Of a stretch of 64,000 nt of DNA, positions 38,547 through 47,982 are shown one piece after another. The DNA is from Gimesia chilikensis (GTDB taxonomy: Bacteria > Planctomycetota > Planctomycetia > Planctomycetales > Planctomycetaceae), in NCBI RefSeq assembly GCF_008329715.1, contig NZ_VTSR01000011.1, positions 1 to 64,000 of the forward strand, in the 5' to 3' direction. The position numbers and the translations under genes are program-made. Each line of letters starts with the position of its first letter. Within the stretch, counting starts at the first letter, position 1. Under the pieces are notes generated by a model, which made no database searches, was not told the DNA's origin, and saw only the letters and a program-made list of their open reading frames with translations.

Positions 38547-39608
38547 TCAGGGCGTTCCCGCGGGTTTGGCTTTGATCAGAGAGAGGTAAGGCTGCGCTTC
38601 CGGCCAGCTGCGAACTTCGTCCAGTTTGTCAGCCGGTACTTCGATCGATTCAAAAAAGCGGATCGAAAGCTGATCGTCAAATTTCCCTTCCAGGTAACCA
38701 AAGGGGATCTCTTCCGCTTTTTCCTCTGTCGATGCCTCTTTGACGCGCGGCGGGATAAACAGGCTCCAGAACTTCTGCGGATCCTTTTCGGTCAGCAGCT
38801 GCGCAAACCGCTCCCGGACCTTCTGACTGGCGGGAGAATCATCCAGGTTCCGCTGGACGAGAATCGCCTGATATGCGAGTGCCCGGTTCCAATACTGCTC
38901 GGTCACGACATAGTTGGCAAAATGCAGACGGTCATCGAATCCCAGACTTAAAGGATTCCAGGGCGACGTGGGCAGCTCTTTTCCGGCTGCCAGCAGATCC
39001 TGCATTTTGCGGGCATCTTTATGGCGAATAGCGTACATGAAATGCATGCCACTGAACGGCGTAGCCCAGCCATTCTCACGCACGGAATCCTTGAGACGGA
39101 TAATCACATCCCCATAGCGGGGAGAACCGTGGGGCGGTCCGATACTGGCGAAGACCGCATCAAAGGCGCCATACAGGAGATTCTCAACGGCTGGTGTCGT
39201 GTGTGATAAACGATTGTGTTCCCGCTGCTGCTCCACGCGCAGGGAAACCAGTGCCTTCTGTTTTAAAATGTCCCGCAGATTCTCAAAATGGAGTCGGTTA
39301 ACAATGGGTGCCGGCTTGGATTCGATCACCTGCAGCAGTTTCTGTTCCTGAGGTGTGAGTGGCGCGAGAAAGAGTTCAAACTCGGCCATCGTGCAGCGGG
39401 AAGTGATCTGCAGCCATTGTTTAAGCTTGGCATCGGTCAAGGGGCGCTGAAAGGGGAGCGCATGAATGGCCTGCCGCCGTGCAGCGGCCAGGGGCGCTCC
39501 CGCTTTCTCTAAATCTGCTTTAGACTTCTGTTTGATGACCTGCTGTGCCTGCAGAGTGGAACAACAAGTGACCAGCAGACCAAGACTCAACAGAATTCGT
39601 ACGCTCAT
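38547..39608 (-). CDS. Secreted protein of unrecognised family
   Basis: A 353-residue protein with a signal peptide (MSVRILLSLGLLVTCCSTLQAQ). The remainder is largely helical and polar, with R-Q-A-I-H-A-L-P-F-Q-R-P-L near 44-56, F-E-L-F-L-A-P-L-T-P-Q-E-Q near 78-90, and a central region with N-L-L-Y-G-A-F-D-A-V-F-A-S-I-G-P-P-H-G-S-P. No catalytic signature was recognised. The start codon overlaps the end of the SBBP gene by almost nothing (one base between stop and start), so the two are translated from one transcript and probably act together. Confidence 0.75.
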   Translation of the reverse strand: MSVRILLSLGLLVTCCSTLQAQQVIKQKSKADLEKAGAPLAAARRQAIHALPFQRPLTDAKLKQWLQITSRCTMAEFELFLAPLTPQEQKLLQVIESKPAPIVNRLHFENLRDILKQKALVSLRVEQQREHNRLSHTTPAVENLLYGAFDAVFASIGPPHGSPRYGDVIIRLKDSVRENGWATPFSGMHFMYAIRHKDARKMQDLLAAGKELPTSPWNPLSLGFDDRLHFANYVVTEQYWNRALAYQAILVQRNLDDSPASQKVRERFAQLLTEKDPQKFWSLFIPPRVKEASTEEKAEEIPFGYLEGKFDDQLSIRFFESIEVPADKLDEVRSWPEAQPYLSLIKAKPAGTP

Positions 39609-39609
39609 A

Positions 39610-41022
39610 TTATTGACTCAGTTTGATCAGGAAAATGTCATTGCTACCCCGACTGGTCAGTTCGTGTTTCTGATAGCGGGTTGCTGGTGAAAACGCACCG
39701 GAGACATAGCAGCTATCGTTTTTGTCGACTGCGATCGCATAGCTCAAATCGCTTTTCTCGCCTCCCAGAATTTCCAGCCAGTCCAGATTTCCATTGGGAG
39801 CAAAGCGGGCGATGTAGAGATCGCGGCCTCCGAGTTTCTTGAAATGCTGTCCCTGGAAGTGGACTTCATCACTGAATTCACCGGTTGCGTAGCAGTTGTC
39901 GTGCTGATCGACGGCGATTCCCAGTCCGTAGTCGATTTTTTCTCCGCCCCCGGTACAGGCCCACGCAGGCGTTCCGTCTGCATTGATGCGGGCGACGAAA
40001 ATATCGTGCGTGCCCCTGCTCTTGATGACGGTGTCACCAAAGCGGGCTTCATTCTTAAACATCCCGGTGATGTAGCAGTTTCCGCGACTGTCCACCGCCA
40101 CGCCGGTGCTCAACCCGTTCGCCTGTCCCCCGGAGTTCACCGACCAGACCAGCTTGCCATTGGGAGAGAGTTTGGCCAGAAAGATGTCCTGCACCGCGGT
40201 ATCTGTGCCTACCTGGTCTCCCGCCAGTTCGACCTGTCCGGTGATATAACCGCAGACATAACAGTTGCCGACCCGGTCTACGCCGATCTGATGGCCGCTC
40301 TGACCGCGACCGTTTCCGGCCAACTGTGCCCAGAGCAGATTTCCGTTATTGTCATATTTTGCAACGAACAGGGAACGGCCTTTTTTATTCGGAGCACTGA
40401 CATCACCGATTTTCACATCACCAGCGAATGAACCGGCGACACAGCAGTCACCAGCGGGAGTCACTGCGATGCCATGTCCGTAATCATAGCCTGTGCCCCC
40501 CTCACTCTGCGCCCAGATCAGTTTTCCGTCTGGATTATATTTGGCAATGAAATAATCATAGTCTCCCTGGTTATAAAGAACCTGATCGCCAATCTGAAAT
40601 TCCGGACTCTGGAAATGACCGGTCACAAAGGCATTGCCCGCCTTGTCGACAGCTACGGCGTAACCGCGATCAATCAGGGTGCCCCCAGCGGTCTGGATCC
40701 AGAGTAGTTTGCCTTCCGGACTGTATTTAGCGAGGACGAAATCCATGCCCCCCTTGCTGGTGACTTTCTGATCGCCGAACTCAGCGGTTTCAGTAAATTC
40801 TCCGGTGACATAACAGTTCCCTGCAGCGTCAACAGTGATCCCGCGGATCTTGTCGTGTTTGAGGCCTCCAGCCTGCTGAACCCATTCCACGTTCCGGGCT
40901 GTTTCCTTTTCGTTTTTCCCGGCCGGCTGACCTGCCTGCAGAGCGTTAGACAAAAGAAGAGCAGTCAGCGTGACTGCCAAACTAAAGACATGCATATTCA
41001 TACGACGGGTTATCCGGTTCAT
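39610..41022 (-). CDS. Secreted SBBP-repeat seven-bladed beta-propeller protein
   Basis: A 470-residue exported protein. A leader with a hydrophobic core (FSLAVTLTALLLSNALQA, about 14-31) is followed by seven repeats of about 55 residues, each with the SBBP consensus D-x-x-G-N-C-Y-V-T-G-x-F, F-G-D, D-x-F-x-A-K-Y/L-x-x-x-G-x-L-x-W. Six of the seven blades carry Cys at the same place (NCYV, DCCV, NCYV, NCYI, NCYA, SCYV; the second blade has NAFV), where the family usually has other residues. Seven blades would close one propeller. Function is not known; likely protein or glycan binding outside the cytoplasmic membrane. Last-but-one gene of a compact minus-strand array. Confidence 0.88.
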   Translation of the reverse strand: MNRITRRMNMHVFSLAVTLTALLLSNALQAGQPAGKNEKETARNVEWVQQAGGLKHDKIRGITVDAAGNCYVTGEFTETAEFGDQKVTSKGGMDFVLAKYSPEGKLLWIQTAGGTLIDRGYAVAVDKAGNAFVTGHFQSPEFQIGDQVLYNQGDYDYFIAKYNPDGKLIWAQSEGGTGYDYGHGIAVTPAGDCCVAGSFAGDVKIGDVSAPNKKGRSLFVAKYDNNGNLLWAQLAGNGRGQSGHQIGVDRVGNCYVCGYITGQVELAGDQVGTDTAVQDIFLAKLSPNGKLVWSVNSGGQANGLSTGVAVDSRGNCYITGMFKNEARFGDTVIKSRGTHDIFVARINADGTPAWACTGGGEKIDYGLGIAVDQHDNCYATGEFSDEVHFQGQHFKKLGGRDLYIARFAPNGNLDWLEILGGEKSDLSYAIAVDKNDSCYVSGAFSPATRYQKHELTSRGSNDIFLIKLSQ

Positions 41023-41110
41023 AACAGAGTTAATCCTGAAACATTGTCTTAAAGGTTGTTAAACGTATTCTAATCGACGAAACCGTGTGAACACAGTTCC
41101 GATCAGCGTC

Positions 41111-42730
41111 TCATTCTGATTTTGTAAACTGATCGATCACATTCCGCGTGACTCGAGAAACATCGTTGTCGACGAGCATCGAAGTAATCCAGCAGATCGA
41201 ACCGACAGAGAAGACTTCCCCTCCCGAGTCAGTCTGATAATGAATCATGTCGGCTCCCCCATTGTCAGGGTTGGTTCCCTGAGCAATAAGGTGTACCTGT
41301 GGCGGCGAACTGGGAGAGATTTTATCTGTTTCGTGGCCCGAGGCACCACCGGGGATACGCATATGCTGACTCTCTGTGCCGAACAGATCGTCTGTATTGA
41401 GCCCTGTCCCTGCCAGAGCCCAGTGGTCGGCATCAATGACTTTGTAGGGAGCGCCTGTCATGATCCCGGCAAAGGAGAAGACGACCCCCAGCAGGTTCGC
41501 TTCCGATTCCTGTCGCGCGTGGTAACGACTTTCATAGGTCGACTCCGATTCGGGAATGGGAGGATCCATGGCGACGCCGCACCAGCTTGTGCAGTCGGAA
41601 TTGTGATAGACGATGCGTTCGTCATCCAGGAACTCAACTTCGCAGTTCAGACCGTTCCCTCCCAGATAAATCAGCCGACCGCCGGATTCGAACACCCATG
41701 ACTTCAGCCGGTCATACATTTGCTTCGACCAGTACTCTGGGTGTGAACTCAGGATAAGGACCTTGTATTGATCCAGGGGCAGCGTTCCCAGGTGGAACTG
41801 TGTTTCACTGTAATAATCGTAAGCTAATTCCTGTTCTTCCATCCAGCCCAGCAGACGCCATTCGGAATGCAGCATGCCACACCCCATGCGACTGTAAATG
41901 GGATCCCGCAGCTGCTCGTCCAGATCGATGTGCAGGTAAGGTTGCGGCCGTTCCAGCGACAGAGGCGGATATTCTTCGACATAGTAGACACCAAACGAAG
42001 GCTTCAGATAGCGTCGCAATTCCTGTCGACTGTTCACTGTGGGGGTTTCCGGCAGTCCGTCCGGATTCAGATAGTTGCTGCGTCCCCCGAAGTTGTTGTA
42101 GGCATTCCAGGTCAGATCACTGGCCAGAACCGCGATGTCAGACTGCGGCGTTTCCGGGGCCACCACCCAGGGAAACGTAAAATGATCTCCTGACTGATTA
42201 CGGATATGAAACATATACAGGCCGGATTTCTCCGGTGATGTGACCGACTGGCGCTGTACGGCTCCGCGATAGCCGATGTCGTTCCAGTTGACACCTGCTT
42301 GTGAGTAATCCCCATCGGGGGTGACCTGCAGATTGGCCAGAGGCGCATGATCGTCAAAGGTACCGATGCGGCGGATGTATTCTTTTTCTTTTCCATAGCG
42401 CCAGAGTTCAACCTGGTACTCGGAGGTCGAATGCACGCGGAACTCGGAGGCTTCCCCGGCGGTTACACAGCGGGGCCAGGCAAAGCCGTACAGTTTTTTC
42501 GAGAGCAGGCGAAACTGGTAGACCTGTCCCGCCTGAACCTGCATCTGCACGCGCTTCGGACAGTGATCGGTGTGCTGGAGTATCACGGTGTACTCCCCTT
42601 CGGGCAGATCAGCGATCACGGCACCGGAAGCGGTAGAACGCGTGCTGAAAAACTGACCGTCGGACTGAAATTCTACTGCGACATCAAACAACGCGCTGTA
42701 ATTTTCGTCGCTGACATATCCAATGAGCAT
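41111..42730 (-). CDS. N,N-dimethylformamidase large-subunit-like protein with extra N-terminal domain
   Basis: A 539-residue protein without a signal peptide. Residues about 1-75 look like a carboxypeptidase-regulatory-type beta-domain (S-G-A-V-I-A-D-L-P-E-G-E-Y-T-V-I-L). The rest resembles the large subunit (DmfA2-type) of N,N-dimethylformamidase: W-N-A-Y-N-N-F-G-G-R-S-N-Y, L-S-S-H-P-E-Y-W-S, G-G-R-L-I-Y-L-G-G-N-G-L-N. The known enzyme hydrolyses dimethylformamide to dimethylamine and formate using an iron held by two Tyr and one Glu; candidate Tyr/Glu residues are present but could not be assigned. No small-subunit gene is visible nearby. The next gene upstream is a formamidase, 73 bases away, which supports an amide substrate, though the exact one is unknown. 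Confidence 0.78.
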   Translation of the reverse strand: MLIGYVSDENYSALFDVAVEFQSDGQFFSTRSTASGAVIADLPEGEYTVILQHTDHCPKRVQMQVQAGQVYQFRLLSKKLYGFAWPRCVTAGEASEFRVHSTSEYQVELWRYGKEKEYIRRIGTFDDHAPLANLQVTPDGDYSQAGVNWNDIGYRGAVQRQSVTSPEKSGLYMFHIRNQSGDHFTFPWVVAPETPQSDIAVLASDLTWNAYNNFGGRSNYLNPDGLPETPTVNSRQELRRYLKPSFGVYYVEEYPPLSLERPQPYLHIDLDEQLRDPIYSRMGCGMLHSEWRLLGWMEEQELAYDYYSETQFHLGTLPLDQYKVLILSSHPEYWSKQMYDRLKSWVFESGGRLIYLGGNGLNCEVEFLDDERIVYHNSDCTSWCGVAMDPPIPESESTYESRYHARQESEANLLGVVFSFAGIMTGAPYKVIDADHWALAGTGLNTDDLFGTESQHMRIPGGASGHETDKISPSSPPQVHLIAQGTNPDNGGADMIHYQTDSGGEVFSVGSICWITSMLVDNDVSRVTRNVIDQFTKSE

Positions 42731-42803
42731 GAATCCGGTTCCGTCACATAAAAGGAAAACAGTCGTCTGAGTCGCTTCTGATCACATTGAGCCTGGGGCA
42801 GGT

Positions 42804-43703
42804 TCAAGAAGGATGAGCCACATACTTTTTCGGAACCTTGACCGCCAGTCCGCCTCCTTCATAGTATCCCAGGGAAATTTCCGCTACATGCGTTAACAGG
42901 TCATAGGCCCGCCAGCGATTCCAGCCATGCTCTGATTCCATCCAGAGAATCAATTGCGCGAACGCTTCTGCCGTCGCGCGTTCCATCGGAGTCCCACTGG
43001 CGACGGTGATCAGTTCATCGGGCGTCTCAATGCGGGGACCGGCGATTGTTTTACCTTTGATGAGTTCAATCGTCAGTGTCGTGTGGGAGGCCATCTCCAG
43101 TCCGGTTGCAGAGAGTTCCCCCTGCCCCATCGCAGCATGAGCGTCGCCCAGGTACAGATAAGCGCCCTCAACAAAGACCGGCAAGAAGAGTGTGTTGCCT
43201 TCCGTGACTTCGCGAATATCCATGTTTCCGCCATGCGGACCGGCGGGCATTGTACTGGGCATGCCGTAAGCGGGAGATGTGCCGATACACCCCAGCATGG
43301 GCTGAAAAGGAATCGCGATGTCATCACTCCAGTAAACCAGTCCCTCGCGAATGGGGCAGACATGCGCGCCATCCGGGACATCGGTTCCGAGCCACTGACA
43401 GAGCTGCTTGGGATTACCGGTATAGGTCGCGCATTGACCGTCTCGCGATTCAATCTGCTCGATCCGGATCGCCAGGGTATCTCCGGGTTCGGCCTGTTCG
43501 ACATAAATGGGGCCGGTTACCGGATTGCTATAGGGGACCTTGCTTTTATCACGGCAGTCTCCAGGCTTCCGTATCTGGCCAGAGAGCGCGTCTTCCGTTT
43601 CGACACGAATCGTCTCGCCGCTATTGATGCGGAGTCGCGGTTCCTGTTCGCGGCTGAATTCATAATTCAGATTCCCCAGTGACAGTTCGTGCATATCATT
43701 CAT
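42804..43703 (-). CDS. Acetamidase/formamidase family protein
   Basis: A cytoplasmic amide hydrolase of the FmdA/AmdA family, 299 residues from the ATG at 43703, or 296 from 43694, which has a better-spaced AGGA. Family landmarks: G-D-T-L-A-I-R-I near residue 80, a G-C-I-G-T-S-P block near 138-145, P-G-P-H-G-G-N-M-D-like segment (P-A-G-P-H-G-G-N-M-D) near 153-162, G-A-Y-L-Y-L-G-D-A-H-A-A-M-G-Q-G-E near 180-196, and a late A-Y-D-L-L-T. The family cleaves formamide or short-chain amides to ammonia and the acid. It lies between the Kelch-SGNH gene and the dimethylformamidase-like gene, all on one strand with short gaps. Confidence 0.9.
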   Translation of the reverse strand: MNDMHELSLGNLNYEFSREQEPRLRINSGETIRVETEDALSGQIRKPGDCRDKSKVPYSNPVTGPIYVEQAEPGDTLAIRIEQIESRDGQCATYTGNPKQLCQWLGTDVPDGAHVCPIREGLVYWSDDIAIPFQPMLGCIGTSPAYGMPSTMPAGPHGGNMDIREVTEGNTLFLPVFVEGAYLYLGDAHAAMGQGELSATGLEMASHTTLTIELIKGKTIAGPRIETPDELITVASGTPMERATAEAFAQLILWMESEHGWNRWRAYDLLTHVAEISLGYYEGGGLAVKVPKKYVAHPS

Positions 43704-43734
43704 CCTGGTTTCAAGTTGTCACATTTTCAGAAAA

Positions 43735-45909
43735 TCAGTCGAGCTGAGACTTCAACCACTGCTTCAGCAGTTCTGCTGCGGAAGCGTTTTCTCCCTTGGA
43801 ACGATCGACGAGAGTCAGGTCCTGCCCCAATACCAGTTGGCGGGTGAGTTTGTCGTTGTCTGTGACTGGATGTTCTGAATCGAATACGTCCGGATGGAAA
43901 ACGACACAATCCCAGCCTCCCGTACCGAAGTTGAGTGAGTAATTCATGGTCCACATCATACTGCGGATGAATTCTTCCTGTGATTTGGCCTGTGCGCCAC
44001 GGGGAATCGCCAGCAGAACCAGATCTGGTTTCGCCGGACGGATGAGCTGTTTTGCATCAGCCTCGATCTGCTTGAGCGTTTTTCCGGACGTATCCCAGGT
44101 GGTCACTTGCAGTCTGGCTTCAGGAGCGATTTCCGGTAGCACTGTTTGAATCAGCTGATCCAGAGGGGGCTGGGCGATGACTTTGATCGGTCGCTTGTCC
44201 TTGATGAGACTTCTGGTGCGTGGAATCGCGATCTCCAGCGGTTTCACATCATCCAGTGAGACTGTGTTTCCCGTAATGGATGCCGCTAACAGCTCTGCCA
44301 TTTTTTTGTGGCCCGCCATGTTGGGATGAATCTCATCACTCATCTGCATTCGCCAGGCAAGCGGATCCTGTTTCCGCAGTGCAGAGAGTTGCTGATAGGT
44401 ATCACAGACAGGCACATCCAACTCTGTTCCCACTTTGCGGACGACATCACAATATTTGACCAGTTTTTCTGCGGGACGACTGGTGGTGGTAATCACGGCA
44501 TTGGGCGTACAGAGCAGGACTTCCGCCCCCGCCTCACGACACTGTTTCACAATCGAGTGCAGGTTTTTCTCATAATCTTCCAGCGGAACCCGCGTCATGT
44601 CGTTCAGACCAAACATGACCGTAACCAGGTCAGGCTGATGCTTGAGGACGTCCCGTTCGATGCGCGACAACGCATTCACGGTGGTGTGCCCGCTAATACC
44701 TGCATTGAGCATTTCCGGCTGAGAACCAGGAACCGCTTTCTGCAGGGCAATGCCCAGCATGTCAGTATAAGCCCGACGACTGCCGGTGTGATAATAGACG
44801 CCGGTCACGCTATCCCCGAAACAGACAACCTTCGTCGGCTTGCCTGCTTTGAATTTGGCGAGCGTTTTAGGAAACTCATTCGAGGGGGAAGCACTCTGCT
44901 TCTGCTGGTCGAACCAGTTGGGAGGCACATAGAGGGACCAGACCTGACTGCTGAGTGGTTGTGCATGGCCGCCGGCCAGCCAGATTTTGTCCTGGAAGAC
45001 GAAAGCCGAATGTTCGTGCCGCTCTTTCCAGACGACATCCGATTTCAGCTCCGTCCAGTTTTTACCATCCTGGGTATACCAGACGTCCTGCTTGTTGGTC
45101 GAGGGATTGTTGGACCAGCCGCCGATCACCCAGATGCGATCTCGATAGACAACGGAAGAGAACCAGAGCCGCTCGTGCCAGGGGGCGTGGGCTGTCTCCT
45201 GTCTCCAGTGAACACCGTCTGCGGAACTCCAGACGTCATTATTCGCGTGATATTCGGGTGTGTAATTACCGCCACCAAACACATAAATTCTATCGTTCAA
45301 TACAGCAGCCTGGTGATATGCCCGGGGAGACCAGCCGGCGTGCTCCGTGGCCAGCTTCCATTCTTTTCCGTCGGCGGAATACCAGACATCGTTTTTGAGG
45401 CTTTTCTCGTCGCCGAAGTAATAGTTTTCGGATCCGCCGAGCAGCCACATCTTATCTTTGAAGGTGACGAGTGCTGCTGCCAGTCGAGGAGTCCAGTTCG
45501 CTTTTTTGGTGACCAGATCCCAGTCTTTTCCATCTTTGGTAGACCAGACCTGATTCCCGGCGGAGTGACCGGGGAGCCGACCGTTATACCAGCCTCCCAT
45601 GAGCCACATCTTGTCTTTGAAGACAACCGTCATCGGCAGGTCGCTGTGAATCCAGGGGGCCTGTTTCGTGACCAGCGACCATTTCTTTCCGTCGGAAGAT
45701 TTCCAGACATCGCGGGGAGGTGCTTCGTAAGAATTGAACCAGCCACCAAAAATCCAGAGCTGGTCTTTATAAACCAGTTCCCCTTGTGAGTCGCGGGGTT
45801 GCCAGTCCGCTTTTTCGGTGACCTTCACCCAGTCCAGTTTTCTGTCTTCGGCAAAGCCTGCAGTGGATATCAACAGGAACAACAGCGGCAGCAGGAAGGA
45901 TCGCAGCAT
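43735..45909 (-). CDS. Secreted Kelch-repeat plus SGNH/GDSL hydrolase protein
   Basis: A 724-residue exported protein. The ATG at 45909 has GGAG six bases upstream and starts a clear signal peptide (MLRSFLLPLLFLLISTAGFA); the longer frame to 46041 is rejected. Six Kelch repeats (about residues 25-325) share the pattern W-x-x-x-G-G-W, D-V-W-x-S/T-x-D-G-K-x-W. An SGNH hydrolase domain follows (about 355-560): V-V-C-F-G-D-S-V-T near 365, N-A-G-I-S-G-H, G-L-N-D-M, and D-E-I-H-P-N-M-A-G-H near 530, which supply the Ser, Gly, Asn and Asp-His of the family. A third C-terminal domain (about 560-724) with D-L-V-L-L-A-I-P-R-G looks like a degenerate relative of the same fold. Likely an esterase acting on acylated glycans; the acceptor is unknown. 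Confidence 0.88.
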   Translation of the reverse strand: MLRSFLLPLLFLLISTAGFAEDRKLDWVKVTEKADWQPRDSQGELVYKDQLWIFGGWFNSYEAPPRDVWKSSDGKKWSLVTKQAPWIHSDLPMTVVFKDKMWLMGGWYNGRLPGHSAGNQVWSTKDGKDWDLVTKKANWTPRLAAALVTFKDKMWLLGGSENYYFGDEKSLKNDVWYSADGKEWKLATEHAGWSPRAYHQAAVLNDRIYVFGGGNYTPEYHANNDVWSSADGVHWRQETAHAPWHERLWFSSVVYRDRIWVIGGWSNNPSTNKQDVWYTQDGKNWTELKSDVVWKERHEHSAFVFQDKIWLAGGHAQPLSSQVWSLYVPPNWFDQQKQSASPSNEFPKTLAKFKAGKPTKVVCFGDSVTGVYYHTGSRRAYTDMLGIALQKAVPGSQPEMLNAGISGHTTVNALSRIERDVLKHQPDLVTVMFGLNDMTRVPLEDYEKNLHSIVKQCREAGAEVLLCTPNAVITTTSRPAEKLVKYCDVVRKVGTELDVPVCDTYQQLSALRKQDPLAWRMQMSDEIHPNMAGHKKMAELLAASITGNTVSLDDVKPLEIAIPRTRSLIKDKRPIKVIAQPPLDQLIQTVLPEIAPEARLQVTTWDTSGKTLKQIEADAKQLIRPAKPDLVLLAIPRGAQAKSQEEFIRSMMWTMNYSLNFGTGGWDCVVFHPDVFDSEHPVTDNDKLTRQLVLGQDLTLVDRSKGENASAAELLKQWLKSQLD

Positions 45910-46150
45910 CTCAACTCCATACCTGATTGTGTGCAAAGGGTCACGCGAGCATATCAGTAACAATCTTAAGTAATTATTACCATACCCTGCAGTTTCCTCA
46001 GGTTGCAAGCGTAGGTCTCCTGTGGCGCATGAGAACTGCAATAAAATTCGCGGAATAGAGCAGCGATACTCTGTTCAGATACCGCGCAGCAGCATACGCA
46101 GAGACTGTGAATGTCTGGAACGGCTACCGTCTGATGTGACAGCGGTGCGT

Positions 46151-46942
46151 TTAGAAACGGTGCCCTGGTTGGGGACCTTCTTTGGTCAGCGTCAGAATTT
46201 CCGGGCCGGAGTCGGTCATCAGAATCGTATGTTCGAACTGAGCCGAAAGCTTGCCGTCCTTAGTGCGGACTGTCCAACCGTCGCTGCGGTCTTCAACAGT
46301 TTTCCAGGTACCGGCGTTCAACATCGGTTCAATGGTGAAACACATTCCCGGCAGGAGCAGATCGCGTTCTGAGCCTGAGACCGGGTAATGGGGAATGCCC
46401 GGATCGGTGTGGAATTCACGTCCGATGCCATGTCCCTGGTACTGCCGAACGACTCCGTAACCGAGTTCCGTTGCGAAATCGTAAATCACTTCGCCGATCT
46501 CGATGACACTGGAACCGGGCTTGATCGTGTTGATCGCTAGAAACAGAGATTCATAAGTTGCCTGAACGAGCTTACGGGCATCCTCGGATACTTCGCCAAC
46601 CAGAAAGGTTTCCGACTGATCGCCGTACCAGCCGTCGACGATACTGGTGATATCCACGTTGACGATGTCGCCTTCTTTCAGCTCGGTGTCATCGGGAATC
46701 CCGTGGCAGACAACTTCATTGATACTGATGCAGCAGCTTTTGGGAAAGCCATGATAGCCTAAGGTGGCGGGTGTATGACCGTTGGATACCGTGTATTCGT
46801 GAACCACCTGATTGATTTCGTCCGTTGTAATCCCCGGTTTTACATACGGGCGCAGATGATCCATCAAACTGGCATTGAAACGGGATGCGATTCGCAGTCG
46901 TTCCCATTCGTACGATTTATAAATAATTGGATTTCCGGACAA
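46151..46942 (-). CDS. map: Methionine aminopeptidase, type I
   Basis: A 263-residue enzyme that removes the initiator Met from new proteins. The TTG start at 46942 is supported by AGAGG about eight bases upstream. All five metal ligands are seen: D97, D108, H171, E205 and E237, with the supporting His at H64 (G-Y-H-G-F-P). Characteristic motifs: [33 protein letters not shown]. Length is normal for the type I enzyme without a zinc-finger extension. The gene is divergent from rlmB. Confidence 0.95.
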   Translation of the reverse strand: MSGNPIIYKSYEWERLRIASRFNASLMDHLRPYVKPGITTDEINQVVHEYTVSNGHTPATLGYHGFPKSCCISINEVVCHGIPDDTELKEGDIVNVDITSIVDGWYGDQSETFLVGEVSEDARKLVQATYESLFLAINTIKPGSSVIEIGEVIYDFATELGYGVVRQYQGHGIGREFHTDPGIPHYPVSGSERDLLLPGMCFTIEPMLNAGTWKTVEDRSDGWTVRTKDGKLSAQFEHTILMTDSGPEILTLTKEGPQPGHRF

Positions 46943-47153
46943 AATGATCGCCTCTATCTCTTTCCATGTTCGACTGACAGTGATGTGATTCAGAGTGGAG
47001 AGAGTTCATGCATTCCGCTAAGATGCGTGCGGTGTGGCCCCACTGCAAACTGATTCCTGTTGCAGGATAACAGTTTCTGTCAAATCGCAGCAATATTCGT
47101 TATCCACTGCGATATGCTGAAATATAGAATAAACAAACTTACAAAGAATTCCT

Positions 47154-47939
47154 ATGGTCGGAAAGCATTCTAAAGTAAAGAAAAATAAGCCTCTGCTGGG
47201 AAACCACCAGAAATGCTGGATCTGGGGAAGAAATGCAGTCCGGGAAACGCTGTCTGCCGGCTTCTGGACGATCTGGGAATTGTACCTCTCTGACAGACTG
47301 CCTGCCGAAGAGCTCGAAGAACTCGAAGCCTGCGCTACAAAGCATTCCGTGCCGGTCGTGATCACGTCAGACAAAACACTGACACAAAAATGCAGAGCCG
47401 GTGACCACCAGGGGATGATTGCCAAGATGGCTCCCTTCCCGTATGCAGACCCGGAACAGATTCGCAGGCAGACGACAGGCACACCGCTCTACCTCATTCT
47501 GGATCGGATTCAGGACCCATATAATTTTGGAGCGATCATCCGTTCGGCCGAGATTCTGGGAACGGATGCGATATTTCTTGGTGAGCAGGAACAATGCGAT
47601 GTGACCAGCCTCGTCTGCCGCACCTCGGCTGGGGCGGTGAATCATGTGCCGCTGGCACAAGTGCCAGATCTGGTCGCATTCTGTCAGCAGTTGAAGTCAG
47701 AAAATATCAACGTGCTGGGGACAGCGATGCAGGCGGAGGAGACGCTCGTCGACTATCACTTCACACAACCCACGGCTCTCATCATGGGGAATGAGGGAAC
47801 GGGACTGCATCCGGATCTGCTTGCCGCCTGTTCGCATCTCATCCGCATTCCACAACAGGGACAGACCGAGTCGCTCAATGTCGCGGTCTCTGCAGGGATA
47901 CTGCTCTACGAAGCCAGTCGGCAGCGCGGGTTTGAGTAA
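47154..47939 (+). CDS. rlmB: TrmH/RlmB-family 23S rRNA 2'-O-methyltransferase
   Basis: A 261-residue SPOUT methyltransferase. The N-terminal substrate-binding part (about 15-100) begins W-I-W-G-R-N-A-V-R-E-T-L; the catalytic domain has L-D-R-I-Q-D-P-Y-N-F-G-A-I-I-R-S-A (motif 1), L-I-M-G-N-E-G-T-G-L (motif 2) and I-P-Q-Q-G-Q-T-E-S-L-N-V-A-V-S-A-G-I (motif 3 knot). RlmB methylates the ribose of G2251 in the peptidyl-tRNA site of 23S rRNA. Family membership is sure; the exact target nucleotide is assigned by similarity only. Confidence 0.9.
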   Translation: MVGKHSKVKKNKPLLGNHQKCWIWGRNAVRETLSAGFWTIWELYLSDRLPAEELEELEACATKHSVPVVITSDKTLTQKCRAGDHQGMIAKMAPFPYADPEQIRRQTTGTPLYLILDRIQDPYNFGAIIRSAEILGTDAIFLGEQEQCDVTSLVCRTSAGAVNHVPLAQVPDLVAFCQQLKSENINVLGTAMQAEETLVDYHFTQPTALIMGNEGTGLHPDLLAACSHLIRIPQQGQTESLNVAVSAGILLYEASRQRGFE

Positions 47940-47982
47940 AGTGCCCCGAGAGATTACATCTCGTCTGCTCTCCACGCAGTTT

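Noticed and set aside
44308-45789. Plus-strand frame of 493 codons
   Set aside because: It is antisense to the Kelch-SGNH gene, whose domains and signal peptide are clear; the antisense reading has no known domain.
47940-47982. Possible bidirectional terminator between rlmB and the RND permease gene
   Set aside because: Only four- and five-pair stems are available near a short T-run, which is too weak to call.
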